Positions 1 through 8,859 are shown, numbered from the stretch's first letter. The stretch: DNA of 35,673 nt from Planctomycetaceae bacterium (GCA_021732415.1 JAKFVC010000039.1:1-35673), one strand, 5' to 3'. Numbers and translations: made by a program. Notes: a model not told the origin generated them from the letters alone.

Positions 1-39
1 TCGGATCCAGAAATCCTAGACTGGCTGGAATCCTTATAA
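1..39 (+). CDS. Partial C-terminus, probable tyrosine recombinase
   Basis: Frame 1 reads SDPEILDWLESL and then TAA at 37-39; the other two frames look uninformative. This tail resembles the last residues of XerC/XerD-like integrases of mobile cassettes. The stop is followed at once by GTTATGCGGAG and, further on, related CTCCACATAACG repeats, as expected where a recombinase gene sits next to its own recombination site. Only 12 codons are visible and no catalytic residue is in the window, so the call rests on the tail and its context. Confidence 0.35.
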   Translation, partial: SDPEILDWLESL

Positions 40-150
40 AGTTATGCGGAGATTGAACAAGATCGAACACCAATACAGAAAGGCGAGCGAATGCCACTCC
101 ACATAACGTTCGACTCCACATAACGCGTCTTATGGCGAGCATCGCATAAC
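38..150. repeat. CTCCRCATAACG repeat cluster, possible recombination site
   Basis: ACTCCACATAACG occurs twice in direct orientation, at 96-108 and 113-125. The related GTTATGCGGAG, an inverted copy of CTCCGCATAAC, lies at about 41-51, and a short copy GCATAACGCG at about 144-153. TTATG and CATAA also flank a 10-base loop at about 130-149. Clustered direct and inverted short repeats just after a putative recombinase stop are typical of core sites bound by tyrosine recombinases. No crossover point can be seen from one sequence. Confidence 0.4.
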
Positions 151-199
151 GCGGGTCTGGATTCATACGCATCCGGGGACCTCGGCTCAACCGAGCCGC

Positions 200-532
200 G
201 TGGACGAAGAGACGTTCGCCCGGGTGTTCGGGCGGAGTGACTGGGCCGTCATGGCGATTCTCGCTCAAGGGGGCCAAACCTATGCCCGGCTCCAGTTTCA
301 TACGGGGCCAGGAGGCGGTCTGCAAATCCCCGTTACGGTCGACTGGAGCCGGCCCTTTGCGGCGACTGACTGGCCAGGCTGGGAGCAGGAATACGGGCAA
401 CACGTTCGGCACCGGGAGTTTCGCCCGAATGACTGGTTCGCAGAGCAATCCGGGCCAGTTTCCGTGTCGGAAATGTGGGATGACCTGACCGACGACTCCC
501 GGCAACTCTCTCAAGCGAAGGGACCGGCGTGA
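200..532 (+). CDS. Hypothetical protein, first gene of ThiF/DUF6915 cassette
   Basis: This encodes a 110-residue soluble protein that I do not recognise. It starts with GTG at 200; an ATG at 251 is an in-frame alternative. It is rich in Trp and acidic residues, with several WxxxW-like spacings, and has no signal peptide or membrane segment. Its TGA stop overlaps the GTG start of the next gene (GTGA), which implies translational coupling. It is the first of four co-oriented genes ending in a ThiF-like protein, so it probably belongs to the same functional cassette. No function can be assigned. Confidence 0.6.
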   Translation: MDEETFARVFGRSDWAVMAILAQGGQTYARLQFHTGPGGGLQIPVTVDWSRPFAATDWPGWEQEYGQHVRHREFRPNDWFAEQSGPVSVSEMWDDLTDDSRQLSQAKGPA

Positions 533-939
533 AATCATCAAATACCCCGCGTACAGGAATTCCAGTTTCTGCAGAAAACGGGGAAACGACCGACAGCATT
601 CGCTTGCCGGGACCGGCAACGGGCTTTCCGGAGCAAGCCTGGATCATTCTCGAACAGCAATGGGAACATAGCGATGAGTTCTTCGTTCCGGAAGGGGAGC
701 ACGCTCATTGCAATTTGTACTATTCCGAGTCTGCAGCGGCCGACGAATGTTGCCGCCTCAATGCTGAGTTTTTTACCACAGAACCTCCGGTCGATTACTG
801 CTACGAAATGGAACGGTACCTCGACCCTGAAGTCTACGATCCCGAGGCGGTCACCTGGGATCAGTTGCGAGCGGCCGGGTATCAGGGTCCGTATCGCGTC
901 CTGGAACTACACACTCCTCTCAGAAAGTCCCCTGTATGA
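529..939 (+). CDS. Hypothetical protein, second gene of ThiF/DUF6915 cassette
   Basis: This encodes a 136-residue acidic soluble protein of unknown function. The first 40 residues look like disordered linker; the rest contains spaced Cys residues, an EFFVPEGEH stretch and several Tyr and Asp residues. The start GTG at 529 overlaps the previous stop by four bases, and its own TGA overlaps the next ATG (ATGA at 936). Overlaps on both sides support a real polycistronic gene despite the lack of recognisable domains. Confidence 0.6.
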   Translation: MKSSNTPRTGIPVSAENGETTDSIRLPGPATGFPEQAWIILEQQWEHSDEFFVPEGEHAHCNLYYSESAAADECCRLNAEFFTTEPPVDYCYEMERYLDPEVYDPEAVTWDQLRAAGYQGPYRVLELHTPLRKSPV

Positions 940-1316
940 GCAACCCTCTGATTCATGCCGAGCGCTCCGCCAAGACCTGGGGCGGCTCGGCTCACGATTA
1001 CCTGGCCGTGCATCAATGGTTCGATGCCACCAAGGCCCACCTGCCCGACAACCGGCACCGGATGCTGTTACACAATAGCTTCGGGATGCTGCTCGCCGAG
1101 CAGGTCTTCGGCCTGGCGATTTCCAATTCCCAGGACCGGCGCGTGTTTGTGCGCGATCTCGCCGCACGGCACATCCTGGAGGATCTGGGGTGCATTCCCA
1201 CAGTCCAGCAATGCCTGGAGGGATTGCCCTTGCAACCCTGGATGGCCGGCGCCCTGCGGCTCATGCCGCATTCCCGAGATCGATTCCCATCAATCGTGGA
1301 TTGGCCAGCCTCGTAG
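936..1316 (+). CDS. DUF6915-family protein
   Basis: This 126-residue protein matches my recollection of the DUF6915 family. It opens with [17 protein letters not shown], then a helix-rich HxxxD/HR pattern ([20 protein letters not shown]), then [12 protein letters not shown] and a [19 protein letters not shown] block. The conserved His and Asp residues suggest a small all-helical domain, possibly metal-binding, but its biochemistry is not known to me. The ATG at 936 overlaps the previous stop. The family is common in planctomycete accessory regions, often near ThiF-like genes, which fits this neighbourhood. Confidence 0.7.
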   Translation: MSNPLIHAERSAKTWGGSAHDYLAVHQWFDATKAHLPDNRHRMLLHNSFGMLLAEQVFGLAISNSQDRRVFVRDLAARHILEDLGCIPTVQQCLEGLPLQPWMAGALRLMPHSRDRFPSIVDWPAS

Positions 1317-1359
1317 ACCGACCGCCACCTTTTTCCTGGTTCCTTTAACGGAGACATCC

Positions 1360-2019
1360 ATGATTGATCGATTTTCCCGACAACAAGACCTCATCCCGAC
1401 CTTGCAATTGCAGTCGGTCACGGCCACGGTCATTGGAGTGGGAGCCATTGGCCGGCAGGTGGCTTTGCAATTGGCGGCCCTGGGCGTTCAAAGATTAACC
1501 CTCATCGATTTTGACAGCGTGGAACTGACCAATGTTACCACGCAAGGTTACCGTCAGAGTGATCTCGGACTCGCCAAGGTGCTGGCGACGGAACGTGCCG
1601 TCCGCGAGATCGATCCCCTCATTGAGGTCACCACGATTAATGATCGGTTTCGTCCCCGTCACGTGGCCGGGGAAGCCTTCTTCTGTTGTGTCGATTCGAT
1701 CTCGACCCGCGCGGCCATTTGGCGTGCGGCTCATTTGAACGCGCGCTTCTGGTCCGATGGGCGCATGCTGGGGGAGGTGTTACGGATCCTCACGGTCGCC
1801 GACGACGCGGGGCGGGAACACTATCCCACCACTTTGTTTGACCACTCCGAGGCTCAGGCGGGAAGCTGCACGGCCCGGAGCACGATCTATACGGCCAATA
1901 TTGCGGCCGGATTGATGCTGCATCAGTTCAGCCGGTGGCTGCGCAATATTGAGCCAGAAATGGACGTCACCTTCAACTTGTTGGCATCCGATTGGGCGGT
2001 GTTGGCTGCGGCCAACTAG
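1360..2019 (+). CDS. ThiF/E1-like adenylyltransferase family protein
   Basis: This 219-residue protein has a ThiF/MoeB/E1-like Rossmann fold: [19 protein letters not shown] is the nucleotide-binding glycine loop, and [12 protein letters not shown] follows with the acidic residue expected at the ribose. Later come a QxDLGxxKV segment, typical of E1 enzymes, and a conserved [18 protein letters not shown] stretch. Such proteins adenylate the C-terminus of a ubiquitin-like or sulfur-carrier protein, but no carrier gene is visible nearby. It resembles ThiF proteins of PRTRC-type accessory modules. The ATG at 1360 was chosen because homology begins there; the open frame further upstream overlaps the DUF6915 gene and looks non-coding. 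Confidence 0.75.
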   Translation: MIDRFSRQQDLIPTLQLQSVTATVIGVGAIGRQVALQLAALGVQRLTLIDFDSVELTNVTTQGYRQSDLGLAKVLATERAVREIDPLIEVTTINDRFRPRHVAGEAFFCCVDSISTRAAIWRAAHLNARFWSDGRMLGEVLRILTVADDAGREHYPTTLFDHSEAQAGSCTARSTIYTANIAAGLMLHQFSRWLRNIEPEMDVTFNLLASDWAVLAAAN

Positions 2020-2188
2020 TGAGTGGGCAAGCGGCAGAGTGGTTCCGTCCGATGGTCTGACATCCGTCACTCCATCGGATGGGACACTGCCTCAAGAATG
2101 GCGCTCATTAGGGTGCAATGCTTTTTTTAGCTATCAGCAGGCGCGTGACGCAACATTATTTGCCAGGTGGTCGCGATCGTGAGGGAAT

Positions 2189-2458
2189 TCAACTCGTTTG
2201 CAGTAAGTCGGCAAACTGCGGTTGCTTCGCCATCAACCGCAGCCGAGACGCAAATTCCTCATAACGACCATCCACAATATAGGCACTAATCGTACTGGTC
2301 GATGGATGTGGTCGGAGCGCTGGAACTTCAAAGGTGCCGGGATAATAGAACACCAGGCCTTCGAATTCGTCTAAGACCGCCAGTCGGCTGGTGGTCGAGT
2401 GCACGCGATGCCGCTCACCATCCAGAGGACCACCGACAAAAAGATATTCGGTCATCAT
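2189..2458 (-). CDS. Small hypothetical protein, phage/plasmid-type
   Basis: This is an 89-residue reverse-strand ORF beginning MMTEYLFVGGPLDGERHRV. The YxFxGGPxDG start is a pattern I associate with small hypothetical proteins of phages and plasmids. No catalytic motif is evident. The second ATG (2455) could equally be the start; neither has a strong ribosome binding site. It is convergent with the ThiF cassette and stands alone. Confidence 0.5.
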   Translation of the reverse strand: MMTEYLFVGGPLDGERHRVHSTTSRLAVLDEFEGLVFYYPGTFEVPALRPHPSTSTISAYIVDGRYEEFASRLRLMAKQPQFADLLQTS

Positions 2459-2596
2459 CCTGCGGACTTTCAGTCACTCAGTAAGAGGGACTGACTCCAC
2501 TCTGCCGGCCGTATCTGATTCGAGCCTGGGAATAGCGGTTCGCACCTTATTTCACGCGTCGTTTCGCGACCTTGACTCCATTGTGTACACGCCACC

Positions 2597-2809
2597 GTGA
2601 TATGGCAACACGGATTTGAATTGGTTTCGGCGACTTCGATCGCCTGCTCTTTAAGGTTGCCGGACGAGGTCACGACATCCAAATTGCGATTGTCGTTCGG
2701 TTTTCACCGGATTGAGGAATTGCGCGTTCGCCAAGACGTTACGGTTTGGATTGAATGCGCCAGTGAAGTAAGCGAACTCCCAAAGTTAGACCCGTCGGAG
2801 TTCCCGTGA
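2597..2809 (+). CDS. Possible small ORF or gene fragment
   Basis: This 70-codon ORF has a GTG start and an in-frame stop a few codons upstream. Its composition looks protein-like (FELVSATSIACSLRLPD, then LSFGFHRIEELRV), suggesting a beta-rich domain, but I do not recognise it. No good ribosome binding site is visible. The surroundings are full of broken genes, so it may be a fragment. Confidence 0.3.
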   Translation: MIWQHGFELVSATSIACSLRLPDEVTTSKLRLSFGFHRIEELRVRQDVTVWIECASEVSELPKLDPSEFP

Positions 2810-3073
2810 CTCGGCACCAAAAGTCTGCAATCGATTCGTCAGGCGCTTCTATCGTTCATGTGAACTGGCGGAGTGATCGCGGCCGACTCCACAATTCGCA
2901 TTGGATGCGGAAGATGATAGTGGGAATCCGGCAATCAAAATCACCGAACAACAGACACGCAGGCGATTTTCATCCCCAATGATGTTCTCGATGATGGACA
3001 TATTGTACTACGGACGTCGCTATGGTTACACTGACGTGGCGGGTCATTCACCAGTGAACATTGAGGGCAGACC
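2810..3073. other. Decayed intergenic DNA, no intact gene
   Basis: No convincing start-to-stop gene is present. A short stretch around 2970-3050 translates to IFIPNDVLDDGHIVLRTS before a stop, which looks like the residue of a former coding sequence. Confidence 0.4.
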
Positions 3074-3364
3074 ATGGCCGATCCCTTTGATAGCTTCGAT
3101 TTCAACGACACCTTGGAAGAATATCGCAAGGCTTACACAGCGGGGGCCAAAGGAGTCTGCGAAGTGTTTCGTAAGGCTTAGGCGGCCTGGAAAGGGAGCG
3201 ACAATCTACACGAGACGGCATTCGGCAAACCTCACCGTCGGAAGATTGACGATCCAGCAGCCGCAGCGGGCATTCTGATCGCAACTCGGGACCAAATGCG
3301 CGGTGATTCACGCGGAGCCTCTGCGATCCTCGCTCAGACAGTACGTTCACTTTGGCATTCGTAG
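3074..3364 (+). pseudogene. ORF interrupted by internal amber stop
   Basis: ATG at 3074 opens a frame with a natural-looking protein sequence (MADPFDSFDFNDTLEEYRKA). It meets TAG at 3179-3181, then stays open in the same frame for another 60 codons (AAWKGSDNLHETAFGKPHRR and so on) to TAG at 3362. Both halves have coherent, charged, helix-like composition, so the amber codon probably broke a gene of about 96 codons. The family is unknown to me. A purine-rich GAGGGCAG precedes the start. Suppression or readthrough is possible but less likely in this decayed setting. Confidence 0.45.
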
Positions 3365-3392
3365 CGCTCCCCTACCGGGAACGGCACCGTAA

Positions 3393-3674
3393 CGATCCCA
3401 CAGCCAGGGCAAACCAGAATCGTTCCCCCCGGCTCAAAAACTCAGCCGGTTCCACGGCTCGGTGCCAGTGGACCCGCTCCGTCTCGGCCGCGACGCAGCC
3501 CGCATCGCCGAGGAAGTCATCCAACACCTAACCGGACTGGTCGGAGCCGAAGTCGAGATCACCCTAGAAATCCAAGCCAAACTCCCCGACGGAGCCAGCG
3601 ACAAACTCGTCCGCGACGTAACCGAAAACTGCCGGACATTGAAGTTCACGGATCACGGGTTTGAGCAGGAATAA
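3393..3674 (+). pseudogene. 3' remnant of DUF499-type ATPase gene
   Basis: The frame that includes 3462 reads SRFHGSVPVDPLRLGRDA and then IAEEVIQHL, VEITLEIQA and CRTLKFTDHGFE before the stop. This is the conserved C-terminal module of large DUF499-domain ATPases, which are linked to anti-phage gene clusters. An in-frame stop at 3390-3392 and the absence of the remaining roughly 900 residues show that only the tail survives. Just upstream, a different frame (NGTVTIPQPGQ) looks like the usual proline-rich linker, suggesting a frameshift at the junction. Identification is from memory of the family tail, not from a search. Confidence 0.55.
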
Positions 3675-3691
3675 CTTCGCGAAGGCGAACC

Positions 3692-4522
3692 ATGAAGCTG
3701 GCGAGAATAACCATTCAGAATTTCCGAGGGATCCTGACCGGGACGCTTCACTTTCCGGGACATGCGGTTCTCGTCGGCGATAACAACACCGGAAAATCTA
3801 CGGTTCTTGAGGCAATCGACCTTGTTCTCGGCCCCGAGAGACTATCTCGATTAGCGGTAATCGATGAGCATGAGTTTTACGCGGGGCGCTACGTCGATGC
3901 TGAAAGCAATCCTGTTGCTATATCCGTCGAGGTGGTCGTTTTCGACCTGAACCAGGAACAACTCAGGCATTTCCGAGATCACATCGAATGGTGGGACGAA
4001 GCAAATCGATGCCTTATTGATGGGCCTCCAGCAGAAAGAACAGATCAAGACCATATCTTTCCTGCGATTCGTGTTGGGTTCACTGGAATTTATGATTCGG
4101 AAGAGGATGACTTCTCCGGTAAAACTTTCTTTCTCTCACCTCAGCTTGAGAATGGCGAATTTCAACCATTTCGGACCTTTGACAAACGCCTGTGTGGATT
4201 TCTGTTCCTTCGGACTATGCGAACCGGTTCGAGGGCACTCAGCTTGGAGAGAGGCTCATTACTAGACATAATTCTTCGACTACAGGAGCGGCATCTTCAG
4301 ATGTGGGAAGACGTTCTCGCACAACTTAGAGTTCTTCCAGTAGCAGAAGATCCCGATCTTGGCATATCAAGTATTCTCTCCTCGGTGCAGGAATCTGTCC
4401 GTTCATTTGTGCATTCGGACTGGGCTGATAACCCGCACCTGCCGGAGTGGTGTCTGATCTGCAATGTGCCCACTGCCGGCGCGAACCAGTCTGTGAGGCG
4501 TGTCTGCCGTCGGCAGGCATGA
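3692..4522 (+). pseudogene. Truncated OLD-family ATPase (N-terminal part)
   Basis: The first 250 residues are an SMC/RecF-like ATPase head: MKLARITIQNFRGI, the Walker A loop VGDNNTGKSTVLEAIDLVLG, then a beta-rich insertion. OLD-family proteins act in phage defence with a C-terminal Toprim nuclease, usually over 550 residues in all. Here the expected sequence stops at DWADNPHL (about 4440) and continues into 25 unrelated, Cys/Arg-rich residues. The signature, Walker B and Toprim parts are missing. It starts 18 bases after the DUF499 remnant with GCGAAGGCG upstream, so the two were probably one defence operon. It is likely non-functional. Confidence 0.65.
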
Positions 4523-4563
4523 TCTTGCTCTCCAAGGCGGCAACTCTTTGCCGTGGCTGCTGA
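4450..4563 (+). pseudogene. Cysteine-rich (zinc-ribbon/B-box-like) gene fragment
   Basis: A frame different from that of the OLD remnant reads VSDLQCAHCRREPVCEACL and ends ATLCRGC before TGA at 4561. The spacing C-x2-C-x5-C-x2-C plus a final C-x2-C is typical of small zinc-binding segments. No start codon or upstream domain is present, and it begins just where the OLD homology ends, so it looks like the tail of a gene joined at a deletion or insertion breakpoint. This is tentative. Confidence 0.25.
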
Positions 4564-4818
4564 TCTTCATTCGCAAGGTTAAGGATGAGTGCTACGGTAA
4601 AATGAACGGCATTGCCCCACCGCGGTGTAGCAACCCGAACGGGTGCTTGCTGGTACTTTCAGAACAACCGGAGCATTGGGAATCGACGGAACATTCTCCG
4701 CTGCCTCTGCAAATCCCCTCAATTTCCGAATTGGAACTTCGGGTGACGTGGCGGCGAAACCGATAGTTCGACGGTTGATCCAACTTCGATTTCCTTCTCC
4801 GTTCAACTGGCCCGTCTC

Positions 4819-7800
4819 ATGATGATGTGGTGGACAACTCGTTCCTGGAATGCATCGCCACGGAAATTTCTCCGTCATTGCTGGCCCGGCGTCATGCTTT
4901 CGGCGTTCTTCTTGGTCATCGTTGTTGCCAGCATCCAAAACGACCAATCGACGCGGACAGCGATCCGGAATATCACTCCCTCGGAGGGTGCCGATGCGTG
5001 GCAGTTGTCGTTGCAAACACTCCATGTCTATGCCGACGAACTTGTGCAGCTTTCGTTCAGTGCCGATCGCGAACAGCGTGTCCAGGCCAAGGAGAGAGTC
5101 AAGGACATCGTCAAGAACGGCGAGAGCGAGATCTTTCGGTTGCGGCATGCCGCACAGGTTAGTGCCGACGCGAGTGTGCTCAACATCGAATTGCTGCAGC
5201 ATTTGTTCTACCGTGCCAAGGATGAGTCGTTCAACTTGATCGACCTGTCGACAGACGTGCTAAATGATCGCCGTATGCTGCAGGGAGTAATGCTGACGCA
5301 GTCGGTCGCCACTATTCACTCGGCACTCTCCGAAAGTGCGGAAGCTCGCCGCGCGGTGCGGACACAGGACCAGACTGCAGCGGTGCAGGGCTCACTGGAC
5401 TCAGTCGGATGGGGCGTGCCCACGCTGTTTGGTTTGGCGGGTTTGCTGGCTGCAGTGTGCGGCGTGGCGCTGCAGTGGCAGGCTCTCAATAATCGGGATC
5501 GAATATCGTCTGCCGTGGATGCCGAATACGTCCGTGATCTGGCTATCGGCGCTCCGGTGGGTCTGGTTGTGCTCGATTTGGCGGGTACTTTACGCTGGAT
5601 CAACGCCGCAGGCGCGGGCTTACTGCATACCTCGCGAGAAACCTTGATCGGAGCGTCGATCCTGGATTACATGGCCGATCGGAATCGCGCCTCCGATCTC
5701 CGCGGACGGTTGCAGCAGGGTGAATCGCTCACGGCCTATGCACTCGATCTGCGGACCCGGGATGGTGCCACGGTGAATGCCCTGCTCGATGCGACGCCGT
5801 GCCTGAAAGAGGGTAGTTTCACCCATATGCAATGCGTGCTGCACGACGTCACCGGACGGTTGCAGGTGGAACAGGCTTATCGTGCCAGTGAACGACGATT
5901 GCAGGCCGTCATCGACCATTCACCCACCGGGGTGTATCTGACCGACGGCACCGGTTCCTGCACTTTTGTAAACCCAAAGTGGTGCGAGCTGGCAGGGATG
6001 TCCTCCGAACGGGCCGCGGGACAGGGTTGGATGGATGCGCTGCATCCTGACGACCGTAAGCGTGTCCAAGCCGAATGGGAATGCTGCGCCCATTCCGGTG
6101 ACGAATTCCAATCGGAATACCGCTATCGCAAACCAGACGGCGTGACCACCTGGGTCGCCTGCCGGGCCGTTGCCTTGCGCAATGAAGCCGGGCAGATCAC
6201 TCAGTATCTGGGCAACGTGAAAGACATTACCCAGCGCAAGCTGGCCGAGGAACGACTGCGGCAGAGCGAAGCGCGGTTTGAACTGGCGGTCCGCGGCTCG
6301 AACGATGTGGTCTGGGACTGGAACACTCAGACCGACGAGGTCTATCATTCGCCGCGGCTGGCCGAGCTTCTCGGCTATGACCATGCGGCCATGCAGCACA
6401 ACAAGCAGTGGCTGTTCGAGCTGATGCATCCGGATGACCGCGCATCTACTCAAGCGTCATTGGAAGCCCATCTGAAGTCCGAAACACCGTTTGACATTGA
6501 ACACCGCATGCGGACGATCGGCGGCGAGTACCGTTGGTTTCACAGCCGCGGGCGAATGGTGCGCGATGCAGCGGGCCAACCGACGCGCATGGTGGGAACG
6601 ATGTCGGATATCACCGCCCAGAAGCGGCAGGAAGAGGCCCTGCGAGAGTACGCGTCGGAGGCCGAGAAGTCACGGGCGCGAATCGAAGGTCAGGCGTGCG
6701 AACTTTCACGACAGGCCGAGTTGTTACGCGAGGTGAACCAAGTCGCCAAGGCGGCCAGCGAGGCAAAAGGACGATTTCTGGCCAACATGAGCCACGAAAT
6801 CCGTACGCCCCTGAACGCAATTCTGGGTATGACCCAGCTCGCGCTGGACGGTGAGCTGCGCCGCGATCAGCGCAAACTGCTCGACACGGTGTATTCGTCA
6901 GGCGAACATTTGTTGTCGCTCATCAATGACATTCTAGATTTCTCGAAGATCGAAGCCGGCAAACTGGATCTCGAATCTGCCCCGTTTTCGGTGCGCGACT
7001 GCATCCAGCGTACGCTGTCGATGTTCCATTTGACAGCCGAGAACAAGTGCATCACATTACAGGCTGAGCTCGCCGAGGGCGTGCCTCAATCGTTGATCGG
7101 TGACGAGCGACGGGTGCGCCAGATCCTGGTGAACCTGGTCGGCAATGCGATCAAATTCACGTCCCAGGGAGAAGTGGCGGTCCTGGTGCAGGCAGGGAGC
7201 GGTGAGAGCACAAAGCCGCGTTGGCATTTCTTAGTTCGCGATACGGGCATTGGCATCCCCGCCGACAAACTCGATTCGATCTTCCGTCCATTCGAGCAGG
7301 CGGACACATCCACGACACGCCAGTTCGGCGGCACAGGACTCGGCCTGTCAATCGTCGCGGCACTCGTCGATTTGATGCATGGCCGCGCTTGGGTGGAAAG
7401 TGAACTGGGCAGTGGCAGTACATTCCACTTCGAGATCGAACTTGCCATCGCACAGGAAGAAGCTTTCAATGCGAATTCGGTCCCCCATCGCCGCATCACT
7501 GACAACGCCTCCGCAATGGGACCGCTCAAGGTTCTGATCGCCGACGACGACGAGTTCAATCAGCAGTTGGTCATGCTGCTGTTGCAGAAGCAGGGATTCC
7601 AATTGACTCAGGTCGATGACGGCGAGGCCGCGGTGCATGCTGCCGCAGCGCAGTCCTTTGATCTGATCCTGATGGACATGCAAATGCCCCGAATGAGTGG
7701 ATTGGAAGCGACGTTAGCGATTCGCGAGGCGGAACAGGCCGCGAACACCACTCCGGTGCCCATCATCGCGCTCACTGCCAATGTCATGGAGGGGGACCGT

Positions 7801-8010
7801 GTCGAGTGCCTCGCGGTGGGAATGAACGGCTATGTGGCAAAGCCCATCCGCCGCGAAGAATTGTTCGGCGAGATCAGTCGTGTACTCAGCCGACAGCCGG
7901 CAGCACCCGCCTTGACGCCCAACGTGCGTCGAATGGATGGCTTGCACCAACTATTGGACGAGCTTGCCAACGCGGATGTTTCCCCCCCACTCCCTTCAAA
8001 CGTGGAGTAG
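4819..8010 (+). CDS. Membrane-bound hybrid histidine kinase with three PAS domains
   Basis: This is a 1063-residue sensor kinase. One membrane helix lies at about residues 24-42 and a second at about 197-219, enclosing a roughly 150-residue, mostly helical extracytoplasmic sensor. Three PAS domains follow (about 232-350, 357-472, 480-598), the last two with PAC-type ends. HisKA contains FLANMSHEIRTPLN with phosphoacceptor His659; HATPase_c has NLVGNAIKF, DTGIGIP and GTGLGLSIV. The C-terminal receiver starts near 902, with LMDMQMPRMSG placing the phosphoacceptor at Asp953. No HPt domain follows, so phosphate must pass to a separate partner. Start ATG 4819 is uncertain: three Met codons lie in a row and the ribosome site is weak. 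It sits beside the EPS locus and probably feeds its regulator. Confidence 0.9.
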   Translation: MMMWWTTRSWNASPRKFLRHCWPGVMLSAFFLVIVVASIQNDQSTRTAIRNITPSEGADAWQLSLQTLHVYADELVQLSFSADREQRVQAKERVKDIVKNGESEIFRLRHAAQVSADASVLNIELLQHLFYRAKDESFNLIDLSTDVLNDRRMLQGVMLTQSVATIHSALSESAEARRAVRTQDQTAAVQGSLDSVGWGVPTLFGLAGLLAAVCGVALQWQALNNRDRISSAVDAEYVRDLAIGAPVGLVVLDLAGTLRWINAAGAGLLHTSRETLIGASILDYMADRNRASDLRGRLQQGESLTAYALDLRTRDGATVNALLDATPCLKEGSFTHMQCVLHDVTGRLQVEQAYRASERRLQAVIDHSPTGVYLTDGTGSCTFVNPKWCELAGMSSERAAGQGWMDALHPDDRKRVQAEWECCAHSGDEFQSEYRYRKPDGVTTWVACRAVALRNEAGQITQYLGNVKDITQRKLAEERLRQSEARFELAVRGSNDVVWDWNTQTDEVYHSPRLAELLGYDHAAMQHNKQWLFELMHPDDRASTQASLEAHLKSETPFDIEHRMRTIGGEYRWFHSRGRMVRDAAGQPTRMVGTMSDITAQKRQEEALREYASEAEKSRARIEGQACELSRQAELLREVNQVAKAASEAKGRFLANMSHEIRTPLNAILGMTQLALDGELRRDQRKLLDTVYSSGEHLLSLINDILDFSKIEAGKLDLESAPFSVRDCIQRTLSMFHLTAENKCITLQAELAEGVPQSLIGDERRVRQILVNLVGNAIKFTSQGEVAVLVQAGSGESTKPRWHFLVRDTGIGIPADKLDSIFRPFEQADTSTTRQFGGTGLGLSIVAALVDLMHGRAWVESELGSGSTFHFEIELAIAQEEAFNANSVPHRRITDNASAMGPLKVLIADDDEFNQQLVMLLLQKQGFQLTQVDDGEAAVHAAAAQSFDLILMDMQMPRMSGLEATLAIREAEQAANTTPVPIIALTANVMEGDRVECLAVGMNGYVAKPIRREELFGEISRVLSRQPAAPALTPNVRRMDGLHQLLDELANADVSPPLPSNVE

Positions 8011-8030
8011 ATCACTTCGGGAGTCGTGGA

Positions 8031-8050
8031 CCAAATCAAAACTGATTTGG
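8031..8050. terminator. Hairpin between convergent kinase and rfbC
   Basis: CCAAATC and GATTTGG form a perfect 7-bp stem with a 6-base loop, about 20 bases after the kinase stop. A second imperfect hairpin (GCCCA...TGGGC) lies near 8126-8142. Neither has a clear T-run, so a termination role is only suggested by position between converging genes. Confidence 0.3.
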
Positions 8051-8152
8051 CGTCAAGTTCAGAAGCCTATCGACCTGGAACTCCGTCGCTGGCGCCGAGG
8101 ATTCAGGTACGCAAATTCACACGCCCAAATTAACTGGGCTGAAGAGTAATTG

Positions 8153-8692
8153 CTAATTGAAGTGGCGAGCCTCAGCGAAGGATCTTCCGGCCGCATCCTT
8201 TTCAGAGACGAGTGGATTGGTGAACGGCCAATCAATACCCAGATCGGGATCGTCCCAGCGAATCGTGTGTTCGTCACCCGGATGCCAGACGTCAGTGGCC
8301 TTATAGACGACTTCCGCCTCGTCGCTCAAGACGCAAAAGCCGTGTGCGAAGCCGGACGGTATATAGAGCTGTCGGCGATTGTCCGCGGTGAGTTGTGTTC
8401 CAAACCAGGAACCAAAGTGTGGTGATCCCCGTCGCAAATCGACGGCAACATCGAAGACAGCTCCACGGATGGCTCGCACAAGCTTGCCTTGGGGATGTTC
8501 GAATTGATAATGCAAGCCGCGGAGCACACCGTGACGCGAATAAGAATGATTGTCCTGTCGAAAAGACGCATCGATTCCGGCCGCGGCGAATTTGTCTTGA
8601 TGATAGGTTTCCATGAAGAAACCACGGGCATCAGCGAAGACTCGAGGTTCGATGATGATGACACCCGGCAGCGACGTGGTGGCCAGTTGCAT
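8153..8692 (-). CDS. rfbC: dTDP-4-dehydrorhamnose 3,5-epimerase
   Basis: This 179-residue protein of the RmlC cupin family epimerises dTDP-4-keto-6-deoxyglucose at C3 and C5 in the dTDP-rhamnose pathway. Visible signatures are ADARGFFMETY, RQDNHSYS, GVLRGLHYQ with the catalytic His at residue 61, RGAVFDVAVDLR, and the general acid Tyr130 in VVYKATD. Length matches the family. It lies 167 bases downstream of rfbB on the same strand, so they are probably co-transcribed. The ribosome site is weak (AAAGAACG). Confidence 0.95.
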   Translation of the reverse strand: MQLATTSLPGVIIIEPRVFADARGFFMETYHQDKFAAAGIDASFRQDNHSYSRHGVLRGLHYQFEHPQGKLVRAIRGAVFDVAVDLRRGSPHFGSWFGTQLTADNRRQLYIPSGFAHGFCVLSDEAEVVYKATDVWHPGDEHTIRWDDPDLGIDWPFTNPLVSEKDAAGRSFAEARHFN

Positions 8693-8859
8693 GATTTGAC
8701 GTTCTTTAAAAGGGCATGTAGGACGCGGAGATCGGCGCGGCCAGCAACATCATTCAGGCTTGGAGACCGGGTGGCATCCGCAGCGGTTCGAGTCGCTACG
8801 GCCGAGACAGTGCTTCGGGGGTGGCGATGAGGACGCGGTCGCTGGCAGTTAGGATTCCA

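Noticed and set aside
955-1359. Upstream extension of the ThiF-like ORF in the same frame
   Set aside because: It overlaps the DUF6915 gene in another frame and has Pro/Arg/Cys-rich shadow composition; the recognisable protein starts at ATG 1360.
2901-3278. Forward 125-codon ORF
   Set aside because: Its composition is shadow-like; the protein-like frame in the same place is the interrupted ORF at 3074.
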